Shown here piece after piece: positions 8,845-17,229 of a stretch of 32,811 nt of DNA (positions within the stretch are counted from its first letter, which is position 1; each line of letters starts with the position of its first letter). The DNA comes from JBDSZL01 sp039925145 (GTDB taxonomy: Bacteria > Acidobacteriota > Vicinamibacteria > Vicinamibacterales > SCN-69-37): assembly GCA_039925145.1 (NCBI GenBank), contig JBDSZL010000024.1, positions 1 to 32,811 on the forward strand. The letters are read 5' to 3'. The translations under genes and the position numbers were made by a program. The notes below the pieces were generated by a model, which was not told the DNA's origin, made no database searches, and was given only the letters and a program-made list of their open reading frames with translations.

Positions 8845-8863
8845 CATCGAGTCCCCCTCGATG
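8845..8863. terminator. Possible hairpin between convergent genes
   Basis: A perfect 7-bp stem, CATCGAG and CTCGATG, flanks the loop TCCCC in the 140-bp gap between the AraC-type gene and the convergent gene at 8896-9780. There is no T-tract on either side, so it may be only a weak or factor-assisted terminator, or chance. Nothing else is recognisable in this gap. Confidence 0.25.
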
Positions 8864-8895
8864 TCATGCGGGAAGCAATGGTTGGCCGGGGCGCG

Positions 8896-9780
8896 CTATC
8901 GCGTCCGCCCGGACTCGGCGGGGGCTGCGCGCGGCGCTGCCTCTTCGGTCGTCACGTCGAAGAGGCGGAACCGGCCGTAGCTGGCAGTGCCGACGACCAC
9001 GGTGGTTCCGAGCTCGAAACGCTCGGTCATTTCTGCAGGCAGGGCGATGCCATCATCCGTGCCGCGCCGAAACTTCGTGGTGAGCAGCCAATGCCCACGG
9101 GGCGGGTCGAGTGTCAGCGTCGTCTGCATCACCGCACCTGTGTCCACGTCGATCCACACACGCCCAGACGCCGGCAAGTCTCCTTCGTCGCTCCTGCGAA
9201 TCAGCGTCGGGCGAGCACGCTCCTGGTAGTCCATCGTCCACACGCGGTCCCCGAACGTTCCCGCCCGGCCACCCAGGGTGAACACAAACCGTGGCTGAAG
9301 GCCGCGTTGCAGGAAGAGAATCGCTAGTTCAGGAGTATTCGTCGTCCTCGCCCCCGGCCCGATGTTGTAGCGCGCGCTTTCTTCCGCCAGCCGAAGCGCC
9401 TGAGCCGCAGCCGTTGCCGCCGGCTGTGTGAACAGTGCCGTCAGACGCTCCTGATGATCCCGCACGCGTTGTCCGTTCACCTCGAAGACGTCGCGAACCG
9501 AAATCCACCCGAGCGCCGTCTGGTCCTTGACCAGCAGCAGATCCGAGCGCAGGATCCGGTCCTGGGTGATGGCACCGCTATAGGTCTTCACCATCTGTTC
9601 GTAACGCTCCTCGGCGACCATGTTTGCGAAGCGGTCCGTAAAGCGGTTGGCGTAGTCCGCCACCCGGCTCAGGACGACGTCGCGGGACACCTCCTGCTCG
9701 GCTGTGGCGACGGGTGCCATCGAGATCCCCGTGCCGAGAAGGGCCGCGACACACACGATCAGGGCTCGCTGGATCATCAT
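8896..9780 (-). CDS. Conserved secreted protein of unknown function coupled to a VWFA protein
   Basis: 294 residues with a clear Sec signal (MMIQRALIVCVAALLGTGIS, cleavage probably after TAEQ region near 28). The mature part has an alpha-helical N-terminal third rich in charged residues (RVADYANRFTDRFANMVAEE) and a beta-rich second half (GRVWIDVDTGAVMQTTLTL, then GHWLLTTKF). I do not recognise a named domain. Proteins of this kind accompany VWFA-related proteins in Acidobacteriota, by recollection rather than search. Its start ATG overlaps the stop of the VWFA gene (ATGA at 9780-9777), so the two are translationally coupled and the products may work together outside the cytoplasm. Confidence 0.75.
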   Translation of the reverse strand: MMIQRALIVCVAALLGTGISMAPVATAEQEVSRDVVLSRVADYANRFTDRFANMVAEERYEQMVKTYSGAITQDRILRSDLLLVKDQTALGWISVRDVFEVNGQRVRDHQERLTALFTQPAATAAAQALRLAEESARYNIGPGARTTNTPELAILFLQRGLQPRFVFTLGGRAGTFGDRVWTMDYQERARPTLIRRSDEGDLPASGRVWIDVDTGAVMQTTLTLDPPRGHWLLTTKFRRGTDDGIALPAEMTERFELGTTVVVGTASYGRFRLFDVTTEEAAPRAAPAESGRTR

Positions 9781-11801
9781 CGGACGCTGAATCGCACGCG
9801 TCGTGACGCGCTGTCCGCACCAGAGGAGCTACTGAGCTCCAACACGTATTCTCCTGCCGGCAGCTTCTCGACCGGAAGATCCCAGTGGTACTCCGAGCCC
9901 GATAACTCGTCTCGTGACTCGATCACTGTCCGTTCGGCCGAGTCCAGTATGCGCGCCGTCATTGTGGTGGCCGTCGTGGTTTGTACCGCGCGATACACCT
10001 GGACGAATGCCGTCACCCGCTCGACGTTCGTGAACTGCCGGCGTGTCGTCGGCACGATTGGCATGACCTGCGCCAACACGCCCTTGGGCCCAGACATGCC
10101 GGTGGGCACGACCTGGATGGCGATGCCCGACAGCGAAAGGGGCAGCTTTCGAAAGTCCGGTACTTCGACGAAGCCATACACGCTGCTGCGGGTGGCCGGG
10201 TCGACGTCGGTGGCCGCGCGGATTTCGTAGCGGCCCGGCTCGAGTTCGAGCCGCGCCAGAAACTCGTATGGGCCAGGGCCTGACGCGCCGACTGGCCAGG
10301 GGACGACGGCCGCGTGTTTCACGGCGGCCAGGATCTTTCCCTGCGGATCGACCGCCGCGATCACGGCGCTCACGTTATCGCTCTTGGTGGTTTCCGCGGT
10401 CGCGTTGGCTGACGGGCGAGCGGCGTCCGGCGCCGGCGGGTCCGTGCGCACGACGACCGCCACGGTTCCTGTTGCCTTACCCGGCGTCGCAAATGGCATG
10501 GCGGTCAAGCTGAGGAGTAGATCGGTGCGTGGAAGCGTCGACTCGACCGCGGTGACCAGTGGCGCTTTCCGCGCGGCGCTCTCGCGCGCCGCGGCCGTCT
10601 CGCCCGCTTGATACGACGAGCGTGCCTGCACCGAGACGTCGCGGCGGGCGACCCTCACGTCAATCCTGTGGAGTCGGCCCGTGTCGCGCCCGGGATCAGT
10701 CGATGAGAATGCGAGTACGTAATATGCGCCGCTCTCGTCGAGGATGGCGGGCACCATCCTCTCGGGGGCGTTGTCGTTCATCACGGACCGCCCGCCTGTC
10801 AGGTGCGCAAAAAAGGGCAGGTTGGTCTGACGGTCCATCTCTATCGGGTCGCCAGGGTCTGCGTCGGCGCGGGTGGCGGGCACGGGACCGTTGTCAGCGG
10901 CAGCCAGTCCGACAGGGTCCACGACATGAATCGTCACGCTGGCGAGACTCAGCTTGCGGGCGGTTCGCTCACGAGCCAGAACGACGTGATCGCGACACAC
11001 TGCCATGGGCGGCGGCGAAGGCGGCGGAAAATACGTGCCGATGAACAGCATGGTCTTGCGGCGTCCAGCAACTGGCGCCAGGGCATCGGCGACGTCGCCG
11101 ACTTTGTCGTAGGTACAGACGCGACAGAAACAATCGCCGCTGCGTGCACCATCGGGATCGAATAAGAACGTGCGCGGCTGGTCATCGGCAACGGTGACGC
11201 CGTCGACCGTTGACCTGCGGCGCGGTTCTAGAGGGCGAGGCGCCCTGCTTCCCACGCGTGCCGGCGTCATCGGCCTATTGACGGCGTCGTACAGGCGCGC
11301 CTTGTCCGCCGTGAGGTTCTGCACCGTACCGCCGTTCGAGAAGCCGCCCGTGAATATCACCGTGCCGAGATCCCCGGGACCCATCGCATCGATCGCGGCC
11401 TTGGCGATGCGACGTGCGGCTGGTTGGTCCATGAAGCGAATCGACCAGTCGAACACGATCGCGACGATCCGGCCCTCTGGTGCGATCTGATTGGTGGCGA
11501 CGTCCGAAGGGATCTCGCGTGTCCACACGCTCTCTGGGGTCGTGGCGCGCGCTGGTAGTTCGACCGCGGCGAACCCGGCAATCGGTCGAGGCTTGCCATC
11601 CTCGAGGACGGTAAAGTCGACGGCTGTCAGTCCTCGGACAGGTCGCCGATCTTTGTCGAGGACCGCCACGTCGACGTGAACGAGATCCACCCTATCGCGA
11701 AAGGCCGGCTGCGATGGATTCTGCGGACCGGCCAGCGAGACAAGGGATACGGCGGGCAGCACGAGCGCACCCACGAGCATGGTCGTCGTCGATCGATTCA
11801 T
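9777..11801 (-). CDS. VWFA-related domain protein (acidobacterial type), secreted
   Basis: 674 residues. A Sec signal covers about 1-25. The segment that follows (VDLVHVDVAVLDKDRRPVRG, then LTAVDFTVLEDGKP) is the standard lead-in of acidobacterial VWFA-related proteins. The von Willebrand A-like core starts near residue 113 with IVAIVFDWSIRF. The metal-site motif DxSxS is changed to D-W-S-I-R, so metal binding is uncertain. A cysteine cluster SGDCFCRVC (C224, C226, C229) is shared with the second VWFA protein at the right end of the window. The C-terminal half contains beta-sandwich-like stretches. Its last bases overlap the start of the downstream secreted protein. Role: probably adhesion or assembly at the cell surface (family inference). 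Confidence 0.85.
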   Translation of the reverse strand: MNRSTTTMLVGALVLPAVSLVSLAGPQNPSQPAFRDRVDLVHVDVAVLDKDRRPVRGLTAVDFTVLEDGKPRPIAGFAAVELPARATTPESVWTREIPSDVATNQIAPEGRIVAIVFDWSIRFMDQPAARRIAKAAIDAMGPGDLGTVIFTGGFSNGGTVQNLTADKARLYDAVNRPMTPARVGSRAPRPLEPRRRSTVDGVTVADDQPRTFLFDPDGARSGDCFCRVCTYDKVGDVADALAPVAGRRKTMLFIGTYFPPPSPPPMAVCRDHVVLARERTARKLSLASVTIHVVDPVGLAAADNGPVPATRADADPGDPIEMDRQTNLPFFAHLTGGRSVMNDNAPERMVPAILDESGAYYVLAFSSTDPGRDTGRLHRIDVRVARRDVSVQARSSYQAGETAAARESAARKAPLVTAVESTLPRTDLLLSLTAMPFATPGKATGTVAVVVRTDPPAPDAARPSANATAETTKSDNVSAVIAAVDPQGKILAAVKHAAVVPWPVGASGPGPYEFLARLELEPGRYEIRAATDVDPATRSSVYGFVEVPDFRKLPLSLSGIAIQVVPTGMSGPKGVLAQVMPIVPTTRRQFTNVERVTAFVQVYRAVQTTTATTMTARILDSAERTVIESRDELSGSEYHWDLPVEKLPAGEYVLELSSSSGADSASRRVRFSVR

Positions 11802-11946
11802 GGCCTGACCGTCCTGTGCACGTCAAAATACCCGAAGCCCGCGACTTGAGCCAGCTATTCAGACACCGCGCAGCGTCTCTGGTGCGTGCTTGTCGACGAG
11901 ATTCGCTTTCACCGCCGGGAGTGCAGCGCTGCCATCGCCACCCACG

Positions 11947-11952
11947 TAAAAT
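11947..11952 (+). promoter_or_regulatory. Putative -10 element directly before the small basic protein gene
   Basis: TAAAAT lies six bases before the ATG at 11959, so transcription would begin at about the start codon. No Shine-Dalgarno sequence is visible, which fits a leaderless transcript. A clear -35 element is not seen. The rest of the 157-bp divergent gap (11802-11958) shows no other feature I can support. Confidence 0.35.
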
Positions 11953-11958
11953 GACCCC

Positions 11959-12195
11959 ATGCCAGTCAAGAGCAAGGCGCAGCGCAGGAAGTTTGCCGAG
12001 TTGCTGGTCGAGGGCAAGATATCGGCGGAGACGTTCGAGGAGTGGAATCGCGGGGCTGGGAAGGCAGAACTGCCCGAGCGGGTGACCCCGAAAGCGGCCG
12101 CGAAGCCCACCCGCAGGGCGCCCGCGAAGGGCACACGCAAGGCCGCGCCGAAGCGCACAACCAAGCGCAAGACCGCGACACGAAAGAAGCGGTAG
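11959..12195 (+). CDS. Small Lys/Arg-rich protein with histone-H1-like tail
   Basis: 78 residues. The first 32 (MPVKSKAQRRKFAELLVEGK and the following ISAETFEEWNRG) form a conserved-looking head. It resembles the MPxKSKAQ start of short bacterial proteins such as DUF3008 and short acidobacterial proteins. The remainder is a low-complexity tail of Lys, Arg, Ala, Pro and Thr resembling histone H1 or HU tails. Nucleic-acid binding is likely from the charge but not proven. The gene stands alone: the VWFA gene diverges upstream and the isomerase gene follows after 81 bases. The start is supported by the conserved N-terminus and by the -10 element six bases upstream. Confidence 0.8.
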   Translation: MPVKSKAQRRKFAELLVEGKISAETFEEWNRGAGKAELPERVTPKAAAKPTRRAPAKGTRKAAPKRTTKRKTATRKKR

Positions 12196-12276
12196 CCGCG
12201 CGCCGTTGACCGAATGCAGTAGACTCCGCGCACACGCCCGCGATCGGCTTGCCACATTCGCGCGGCCAGGGGGTCC

Positions 12277-13179
12277 ATGCATCGTCTCACCGGCGGGCTC
12301 GCGATTGCCATCACCGTCCTCATCGCCACCCTCACCCTGTCGGGCCGGGCGGCGCCCACGGCGCAGGTGCGAATCGGGTACTGCGTCGGACTGGGTGATC
12401 TGGAGATCGCCAAAGCAGCAGGGTTCGACTTCGCCGAGGTGCGCGTGGGCGAAATCATGGCGCTCTCGGATGCCGAGTTCGATGCGCTCGTCGTCCGCGC
12501 CAGGGCGATTGGCTTACCCACACCCGCCGCCTACCAGTTCCTGCCGGCGAGCATGAGGCTGACGGGCCCGCAGCCGACCAGTCCTGAGATCCAGATGGCG
12601 TACGTGACCAAGGCGTTTGGGCGGCTCGCACGGCTCGGCGTGCGGGTGGTGGGCTTTGGCAGCGGCACGGCACGACGCGTCCCGGACGGGTTCTCCAAGG
12701 ACGTCGCTTTCGCACAGCTCGCGGAGTTCAGTCGCCGCGTTGCGACGATCGCTCGCGCACACGACATCGTCGTCGCGATTGAACCGCAGCGTCCTGAGGA
12801 GAGCAACATCATCAACTCGATCGCCGAAGCGCTGACATTGATTGATGCGGTGAAGGCCCCCAACTTTCAACTGCTCGCGGACTTCTTCCACATGGCGAGC
12901 GTGAAGGAGAATCCGGCCGTGATTCGAAGGGCCGGCGCGCACGTGTATCACCTCCACATAGCCAATCCCAACGGGCGCGTCTTCCCGCTCGGCTGGGACG
13001 AGTACGACTACGCAGGCTTCTTCCAGAACCTGCGCGCCATCGGCTATGGAAGACTCATCAGCATCGAGGCGTCGAGCGCGAACGTCGCCGCCGATGGGCC
13101 GCGGACGATTGCGTTGCTGCGCGCGGCATTCGAGGGCACGGCCGATCCGTCAACCGCGAGAGGCCGGACCACCCGGTAG
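12277..13179 (+). CDS. Secreted sugar phosphate isomerase/epimerase-like TIM-barrel protein
   Basis: 300 residues. A Sec signal (MHRLTGGLAIAITVLIATLT, cleavage likely after SGRA-A near 28) precedes a xylose-isomerase-like TIM barrel that starts with VRIGYCVGLGDLEIAKAAGF. The four expected metal/catalytic positions are visible: Glu in VAIEPQRP, Asp in LLADFFHM, His in YHLHIAN and Glu in LISIEAS. RBS-like AGGGGG lies five bases before the ATG. The propeller kinase gene begins 38 bases downstream on the same strand, so this gene may head the receptor/sensor operon. Like the operon gene at 862-1773, it is exported, so its substrate is presumably a periplasmic sugar or keto-sugar (inference). Confidence 0.88.
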   Translation: MHRLTGGLAIAITVLIATLTLSGRAAPTAQVRIGYCVGLGDLEIAKAAGFDFAEVRVGEIMALSDAEFDALVVRARAIGLPTPAAYQFLPASMRLTGPQPTSPEIQMAYVTKAFGRLARLGVRVVGFGSGTARRVPDGFSKDVAFAQLAEFSRRVATIARAHDIVVAIEPQRPEESNIINSIAEALTLIDAVKAPNFQLLADFFHMASVKENPAVIRRAGAHVYHLHIANPNGRVFPLGWDEYDYAGFFQNLRAIGYGRLISIEASSANVAADGPRTIALLRAAFEGTADPSTARGRTTR

Positions 13180-13217
13180 CTGGCCACGCACCCCGATTTC
13201 TTTTTTGGACGGCTGCA

Positions 13218-16200
13218 GTGCTGACGCGATGCGCGTGCCTGGTTGTGTCGCTGCTGGTGATGGCTCCGCCCGGTGTGGGCGCGCAGTCGCGCGATTACCT
13301 ACTCGACGTCTGGGACACGAACCGCGGGCTTCCCAGCAGCCTCGTCACATCCCTCGCCCAGACGCCTGAAGGCTACCTGTGGGTTGCGACCCAGAACGGG
13401 CTCGTCCGCTTCGATGGTCTGCGGTTCGCGGCATTCGATCCGGGGAATACGCCGCAGCTGCCTCACGCCCGCGTCGAGCATCTGTTCGTGGATGCCGGTG
13501 GAACGCTCTGGATCAACACCTACGACGGCTCGATTACGTCGTGGCGTGATGGCGTCTTCCGCACGGAATGGAAAGGGGCCGGACCCCATCGCTTCGAGGC
13601 CTTACTGGCCGTGTCGAATGCGGCCGAGGTCGTCTTCGTCCTCGATACGGGTTCGGTGATCCGCCGCGCCGCGGGATCGACTGGCGCTTGGCAGGTGATC
13701 CGCCCACCAGGTACCGATCTGGTGCCGATCTTCGCGCAGGACCGCGAGGGAGCGTTGTGGATCAAGTCCATCGACGAGCATCTGTGGCGTCTCCGAGGCG
13801 GCGTCCTCGAACCCGCGCCGATGCGCGGACTCACCGGTCTCATCATTCAGTGCCTTGCCACCGACGCGCAGAACCGGCTCTGGGTGGGCACCGAGGCGGA
13901 GGTCGCACTGTTCGAGGGCGACCGCTTTCGCACGATGACACCGACCAACGGGGAGCCGCGCATCGATGTCTCGCTGGTGTTCTTCACCGCCGACGGCGGG
14001 CACTGGATCATCGGCAACGGCCGCGCCAGGAAAGCAGAAGGGCGCCAGTGGGTCTGGTCGAGCGACAGCGGCAAGGGGCTCACGGGCCCATACCATCAGG
14101 CGCTGAACGGGCTGGAGGACCGGCGCGGCGGCGTGTGGTTCTCACACGACGGCCAAGGTCTGCTCCACGTGCGCACCGATGGCACGTCGCGGTGGATCCG
14201 CGTCGCCGATGGCCTGCCAGGTGACCGCATCCGGCAGGTGCTCGAGGACCGCGAAGGCAACATCTGGCTCGCGATCGACCGCGGTGGCCTGGTCCGTCTG
14301 CGCGACTCGCGCTTTCGTGTGGTCACCGCCGCAGAAGGCCCGAGGACTGCTGCTGTCTCGTCCGTCGCAGAAGGGGATGACGGATCCATATGGGTCGGGT
14401 CGATGGGGGGAGGTCTGCTCCGGTACCGCAATGGTGTGATGACGAAAGTCCCGGTGCCGAGTGCGACCCCGAGCGCCTTTGTCTTCTCCCTCTTTCCGGT
14501 TTCGAACGGTCGGGTCTGGATGAGTGCCGACCGCGAGGACCTGTTCTTCTTCGACGGGACCCGTGTCAGGCGCTCGGCACAGAGCGTCCACGGCGTCAAG
14601 ACCATCCTGGCGGATCGCACGGGGGCGGTCTGGATCGGCACCAAGGATGGGCTGCTGCGTGTGGATGGACCACAGCGTCGAACGTTCGGCCCAGAGGACG
14701 GTTACGAGCGCGGGGATGTGCGCGCGCTTGCCGAGGATCGCGAGGGCGCGATCTGGATCGGCGCCGGCAATGGCACCGTCTACCGCTACAAGGACAGAAG
14801 ATTTCTTGCCTTCCATCCTGACGACACCGACGGCACGGAGTCCGTGTGGGCGCTGCTCCCCGATGCCGACGGCACGATCTGGATTGGAACCTTTCGAGGT
14901 GGTCTGCTCCGCCTGCGTGATGGCCGCTTCAGCCGGTACACGACAGCGAATGGCCTCCCGAGTAACGTCATCTGTCAGGTGCTCGAAGATGACGCCGGAC
15001 AGCTGTGGCTGGGGTCGTACAACGGTGTGTTTCGTCTCGCCAAGGCGGCACTGAACGGCCACTCTGTGGCCGGGGTGCTTCCTTTGGTGAGCTACGGCCG
15101 CTCGGATGGATTGCCGACGCTCGAGTGTTCCGGCAACTATCAGCCGTCGGCGTGGAAGGGGCGCGACGGCCGCCTCTGGTTTGCGACGCCGAAGGGCGTG
15201 GTGTCGGTTGACCCGCGTGAACCGATGAACAGCCCGGCACCACCCGTCGCGATTGTCGAGGACGTGCGGCTCGATCAGCGCACCGTACCGGCGTCAGGGT
15301 CGATCTCCGACGGACAGGTGCGGCTCGAAATCCCCTCCGGGTCGCATCGCCTCGAGTTCCAATACACGGGGCTGAGTTTTTCGAGTCCGGATCAGGTGCG
15401 CTTCAGATATCAGCTCGAAGGACTGGAGCCGACGTGGGTCGACGCAGGCACGAGACGATCGGCGAACTATAGCTATCTGCCGCCAGGCACCTACCGGTTC
15501 GTGGTGGCGGCGAGCCTTGGCGATGGCCGATGGAGCACGCCGGCGGCCAGCACGAGCTTCACGGTGCTGCCGGCCATGTCCGAGACGGCCTGGTTCCGAT
15601 CCGTGGTCGCGCTCACGGCATTGGGATTTGTCGCCGGTGCGGCGCGCTATGTCACCACCCGACGACTTCGCCGCCGCCTCGAGCGGCTCGAATGGCAGCG
15701 TGCCGTCGAGCGCGATCGTGGGCGAATCGCCCGGGACATTCACGATGATCTTGGCGCAGGGTTGACACAGATCACGCTGCTCAGTGAGTTGGCGCGCCGG
15801 GAATCGCCGCAGGAGATGGAAGCGCACCTGGGTCAGATCTCCGAGACCGCTCGCGAACTGACGCAGGCCGTCGATGAAATCGTGTGGGCCGTCAATCCTC
15901 GTCAGGACACACTCGACGGTCTCGTGAATTACATCTGTCAGTTCGCCCAGGAGTATTTGAACGTCGCCGGCATTCTGTGCCGGCTGGACGTGCCCGGCCA
16001 GTTACCCTCGCTGCCGCTCACGGCTGATGTGCGGCACAACCTCTTTCTCGCCGTCAAAGAAGCGTTGAACAACATCGTCAAGCACGCACACGCGCGCGAG
16101 GTCTGGGTGCGTCTCCTGCAGGACGGAGGCACGCTGACGCTCGTCATCGAAGATGATGGCCAGGGGTTCGGTGAGGGTCCGCTGAATGTCGCGACGCTCT

Positions 16201-16331
16201 CTGCGCCCGCCACACCGGGCCAGGGGCTGAAGAACCTCGGGGAGCGGCTCTCGGCGATCGGTGGCCGCTGTTCCATCTCCAGCGCACCTGGCCGGGGCAC
16301 ACGCGTGGAATTGCACGTGGCGATCGCATGA
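13218..16331 (+). CDS. Two-component propeller sensor histidine kinase (HisKA_3, NarX/LiaS type)
   Basis: 1037 residues from a GTG start. The signal peptide is about 1-22. Residues 25-660 are periplasmic beta-propeller repeats with the recurring pattern (D/E)xxGxIWIGT...GLxRxxxG, for example GYLWVATQNGLVRFDG. A Y_Y_Y domain lies near 690-765 (FRYQLEGLEPTWVDAG), then one membrane helix near 795-815. The cytoplasmic kinase follows: H-box IARDIHDDLGAGLTQITLL with phospho-acceptor His842, and an HATPase with DDGQGFG and GQGLKNLGERL. This is the intramembrane-spanning relative of Bacteroidetes sugar sensors. The stop overlaps an ATGA, and the cognate response regulator follows. It is expected to sense a ligand, probably a glycan fragment, in the periplasm. 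Confidence 0.93.
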   Translation: MLTRCACLVVSLLVMAPPGVGAQSRDYLLDVWDTNRGLPSSLVTSLAQTPEGYLWVATQNGLVRFDGLRFAAFDPGNTPQLPHARVEHLFVDAGGTLWINTYDGSITSWRDGVFRTEWKGAGPHRFEALLAVSNAAEVVFVLDTGSVIRRAAGSTGAWQVIRPPGTDLVPIFAQDREGALWIKSIDEHLWRLRGGVLEPAPMRGLTGLIIQCLATDAQNRLWVGTEAEVALFEGDRFRTMTPTNGEPRIDVSLVFFTADGGHWIIGNGRARKAEGRQWVWSSDSGKGLTGPYHQALNGLEDRRGGVWFSHDGQGLLHVRTDGTSRWIRVADGLPGDRIRQVLEDREGNIWLAIDRGGLVRLRDSRFRVVTAAEGPRTAAVSSVAEGDDGSIWVGSMGGGLLRYRNGVMTKVPVPSATPSAFVFSLFPVSNGRVWMSADREDLFFFDGTRVRRSAQSVHGVKTILADRTGAVWIGTKDGLLRVDGPQRRTFGPEDGYERGDVRALAEDREGAIWIGAGNGTVYRYKDRRFLAFHPDDTDGTESVWALLPDADGTIWIGTFRGGLLRLRDGRFSRYTTANGLPSNVICQVLEDDAGQLWLGSYNGVFRLAKAALNGHSVAGVLPLVSYGRSDGLPTLECSGNYQPSAWKGRDGRLWFATPKGVVSVDPREPMNSPAPPVAIVEDVRLDQRTVPASGSISDGQVRLEIPSGSHRLEFQYTGLSFSSPDQVRFRYQLEGLEPTWVDAGTRRSANYSYLPPGTYRFVVAASLGDGRWSTPAASTSFTVLPAMSETAWFRSVVALTALGFVAGAARYVTTRRLRRRLERLEWQRAVERDRGRIARDIHDDLGAGLTQITLLSELARRESPQEMEAHLGQISETARELTQAVDEIVWAVNPRQDTLDGLVNYICQFAQEYLNVAGILCRLDVPGQLPSLPLTADVRHNLFLAVKEALNNIVKHAHAREVWVRLLQDGGTLTLVIEDDGQGFGEGPLNVATLSAPATPGQGLKNLGERLSAIGGRCSISSAPGRGTRVELHVAIA

Positions 16332-16384
16332 GTGCGAACCGGAGCCACCCGGCTGCCGCGCCGCGCGCGCAGAAGGCTGACGTC

Positions 16385-16417
16385 AGTCGCCAACACTGGC
16401 GACTCGCCTCGGCGAGT
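16385..16417. promoter_or_regulatory. Inverted repeat, candidate operator copy 1 (before the response regulator)
   Basis: AGTCGCCA (16385-16392) and TGGCGACT (16397-16404) form a perfect 8-bp palindrome with four bases between. ACTCGCC (16402-16408) and GGCGAGT (16411-16417) form a second overlapping one. The same architecture, GTCRCCA-N4-TGGYGAC-TCGCC, recurs at 17136-17158 in front of the receptor gene. The element lies between the kinase stop and the response-regulator start chosen at 16442. No T-tract follows, so it is more likely a protein-binding site than a terminator. Binding by the response regulator is a hypothesis. Confidence 0.5.
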
Positions 16418-16441
16418 GGCCACGCGTATTCTGAGCCCCCG

Positions 16442-17125
16442 ATGGAGGGTGAATCAATCCGCGTGTCGATCGTCGAGGACGACACACGGGTCAGGGCCAG
16501 CTTCGCGCGCCTCGTCGATCACTCGCCAGGATTCTGTTGCGTGAGCCAGCACGGTAGTGCCGAGGATGCGCTTGCCGAGCTGCCTGCGGTCCGTCCGCAC
16601 GTCGTGCTGATGGATATCAATCTGCCAGGCATCAACGGCGTGGAGTGCGTCCGTGCGCTCAAGACGCTCCTGCCAGAGGCTCAGGTGGTCATGCTGACCG
16701 TCTACGAGGACACGGATCTGATCTTCGGTGCGCTGTCCGCCGGAGCGAGTGGGTATCTGCTCAAGCGCACACCGCCCGATGAACTCCTGCAGGGGATCCG
16801 TGATGTGCATCGCGGCGGCTCACCCATGACCAGCCACATCGCGCGGAAGGTCGTCCAGTCATTCAGGGAGACACGACCCGAAAGCTCCGCCGAGGATGCG
16901 CTCTCCCCACGCGAGCGCGAGGTGCTCGACTACCTCTCCCGTGGCTATCTGTACAAGGAAATCGCCGCGGAGCTCGCAATCAGCTACGACACCGTCCACA
17001 CCTACGTCCGCCGGATCTACGAAAAACTTCAGGTGCATTCGCGCACCGAAGCTGTGGCGAAGCACCTGACGCGTGCGGGCGCACAGCCGCATTTTCTGAC
17101 GCGCCCGTCGAAACCCCGCACGTGA
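16442..17125 (+). CDS. NarL/FixJ-family response regulator
   Basis: 227 residues. The receiver domain begins SIRVSIVEDDTRVRASF, with the phospho-acceptor Asp58 in VVLMDINLPGINGVE and the conserved Lys in YLLKRTPPDELL. The C-terminal LuxR-type helix-turn-helix is LSPREREVLDYLSRG followed by YKEIAAELAISYDTVHTYV. An earlier in-frame ATG at 16328 overlaps the kinase stop by four bases. It would add 38 residues with no resemblance to a receiver domain and would run through the inverted repeats, so I chose 16442 (GATGGAGG context). The gene pairs with the upstream kinase. The downstream receptor gene and this gene are each preceded by the same inverted repeat, making them likely targets. Confidence 0.92.
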   Translation: MEGESIRVSIVEDDTRVRASFARLVDHSPGFCCVSQHGSAEDALAELPAVRPHVVLMDINLPGINGVECVRALKTLLPEAQVVMLTVYEDTDLIFGALSAGASGYLLKRTPPDELLQGIRDVHRGGSPMTSHIARKVVQSFRETRPESSAEDALSPREREVLDYLSRGYLYKEIAAELAISYDTVHTYVRRIYEKLQVHSRTEAVAKHLTRAGAQPHFLTRPSKPRT

Positions 17126-17135
17126 CCCGTCCCTC

Positions 17136-17158
17136 GTCACCAGAATTGGTGACTCGCC
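17136..17158. promoter_or_regulatory. Inverted repeat, candidate operator copy 2 (before the TonB-dependent receptor)
   Basis: GTCACCA (17136-17142), four bases GAAT, TGGTGAC (17147-17153), then TCGCC. It has the same layout as the copy at 16386-16408, with compensated changes in both arms (C to T and G to A). This argues that the symmetry itself is selected. It lies about 75 bases upstream of the receptor ATG at 17230, in the only gap where a receptor promoter could be placed. Confidence 0.5.
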
Positions 17159-17229
17159 CTGGGCGGCCTCGCTCAGGCAGACTGCGACGGCACATCACTT
17201 ACAACGCCCAGCATGACTCGGGAGGGTTC

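Noticed and set aside
8665..8847. Short minus-strand frame between the AraC-type gene and the convergent secreted protein
   Set aside because: It runs mostly antisense to the AraC-type gene, has no recognisable family features, and its start lacks a ribosome-binding site.
13161..13207. T-tract (TTTCTTTTTT) after the secreted isomerase gene as a terminator
   Set aside because: The best stem (GGCCGG with CTGGCC, one G-T pair) lies about 14 bases before the T-tract, too far for a standard intrinsic terminator. Read-through into the kinase gene remains plausible.
16328..16441. N-terminal extension of the response regulator from ATG 16328
   Set aside because: The 38 extra residues do not resemble a receiver domain and cover the inverted repeats. 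The receiver fold starts immediately after the ATG at 16442.
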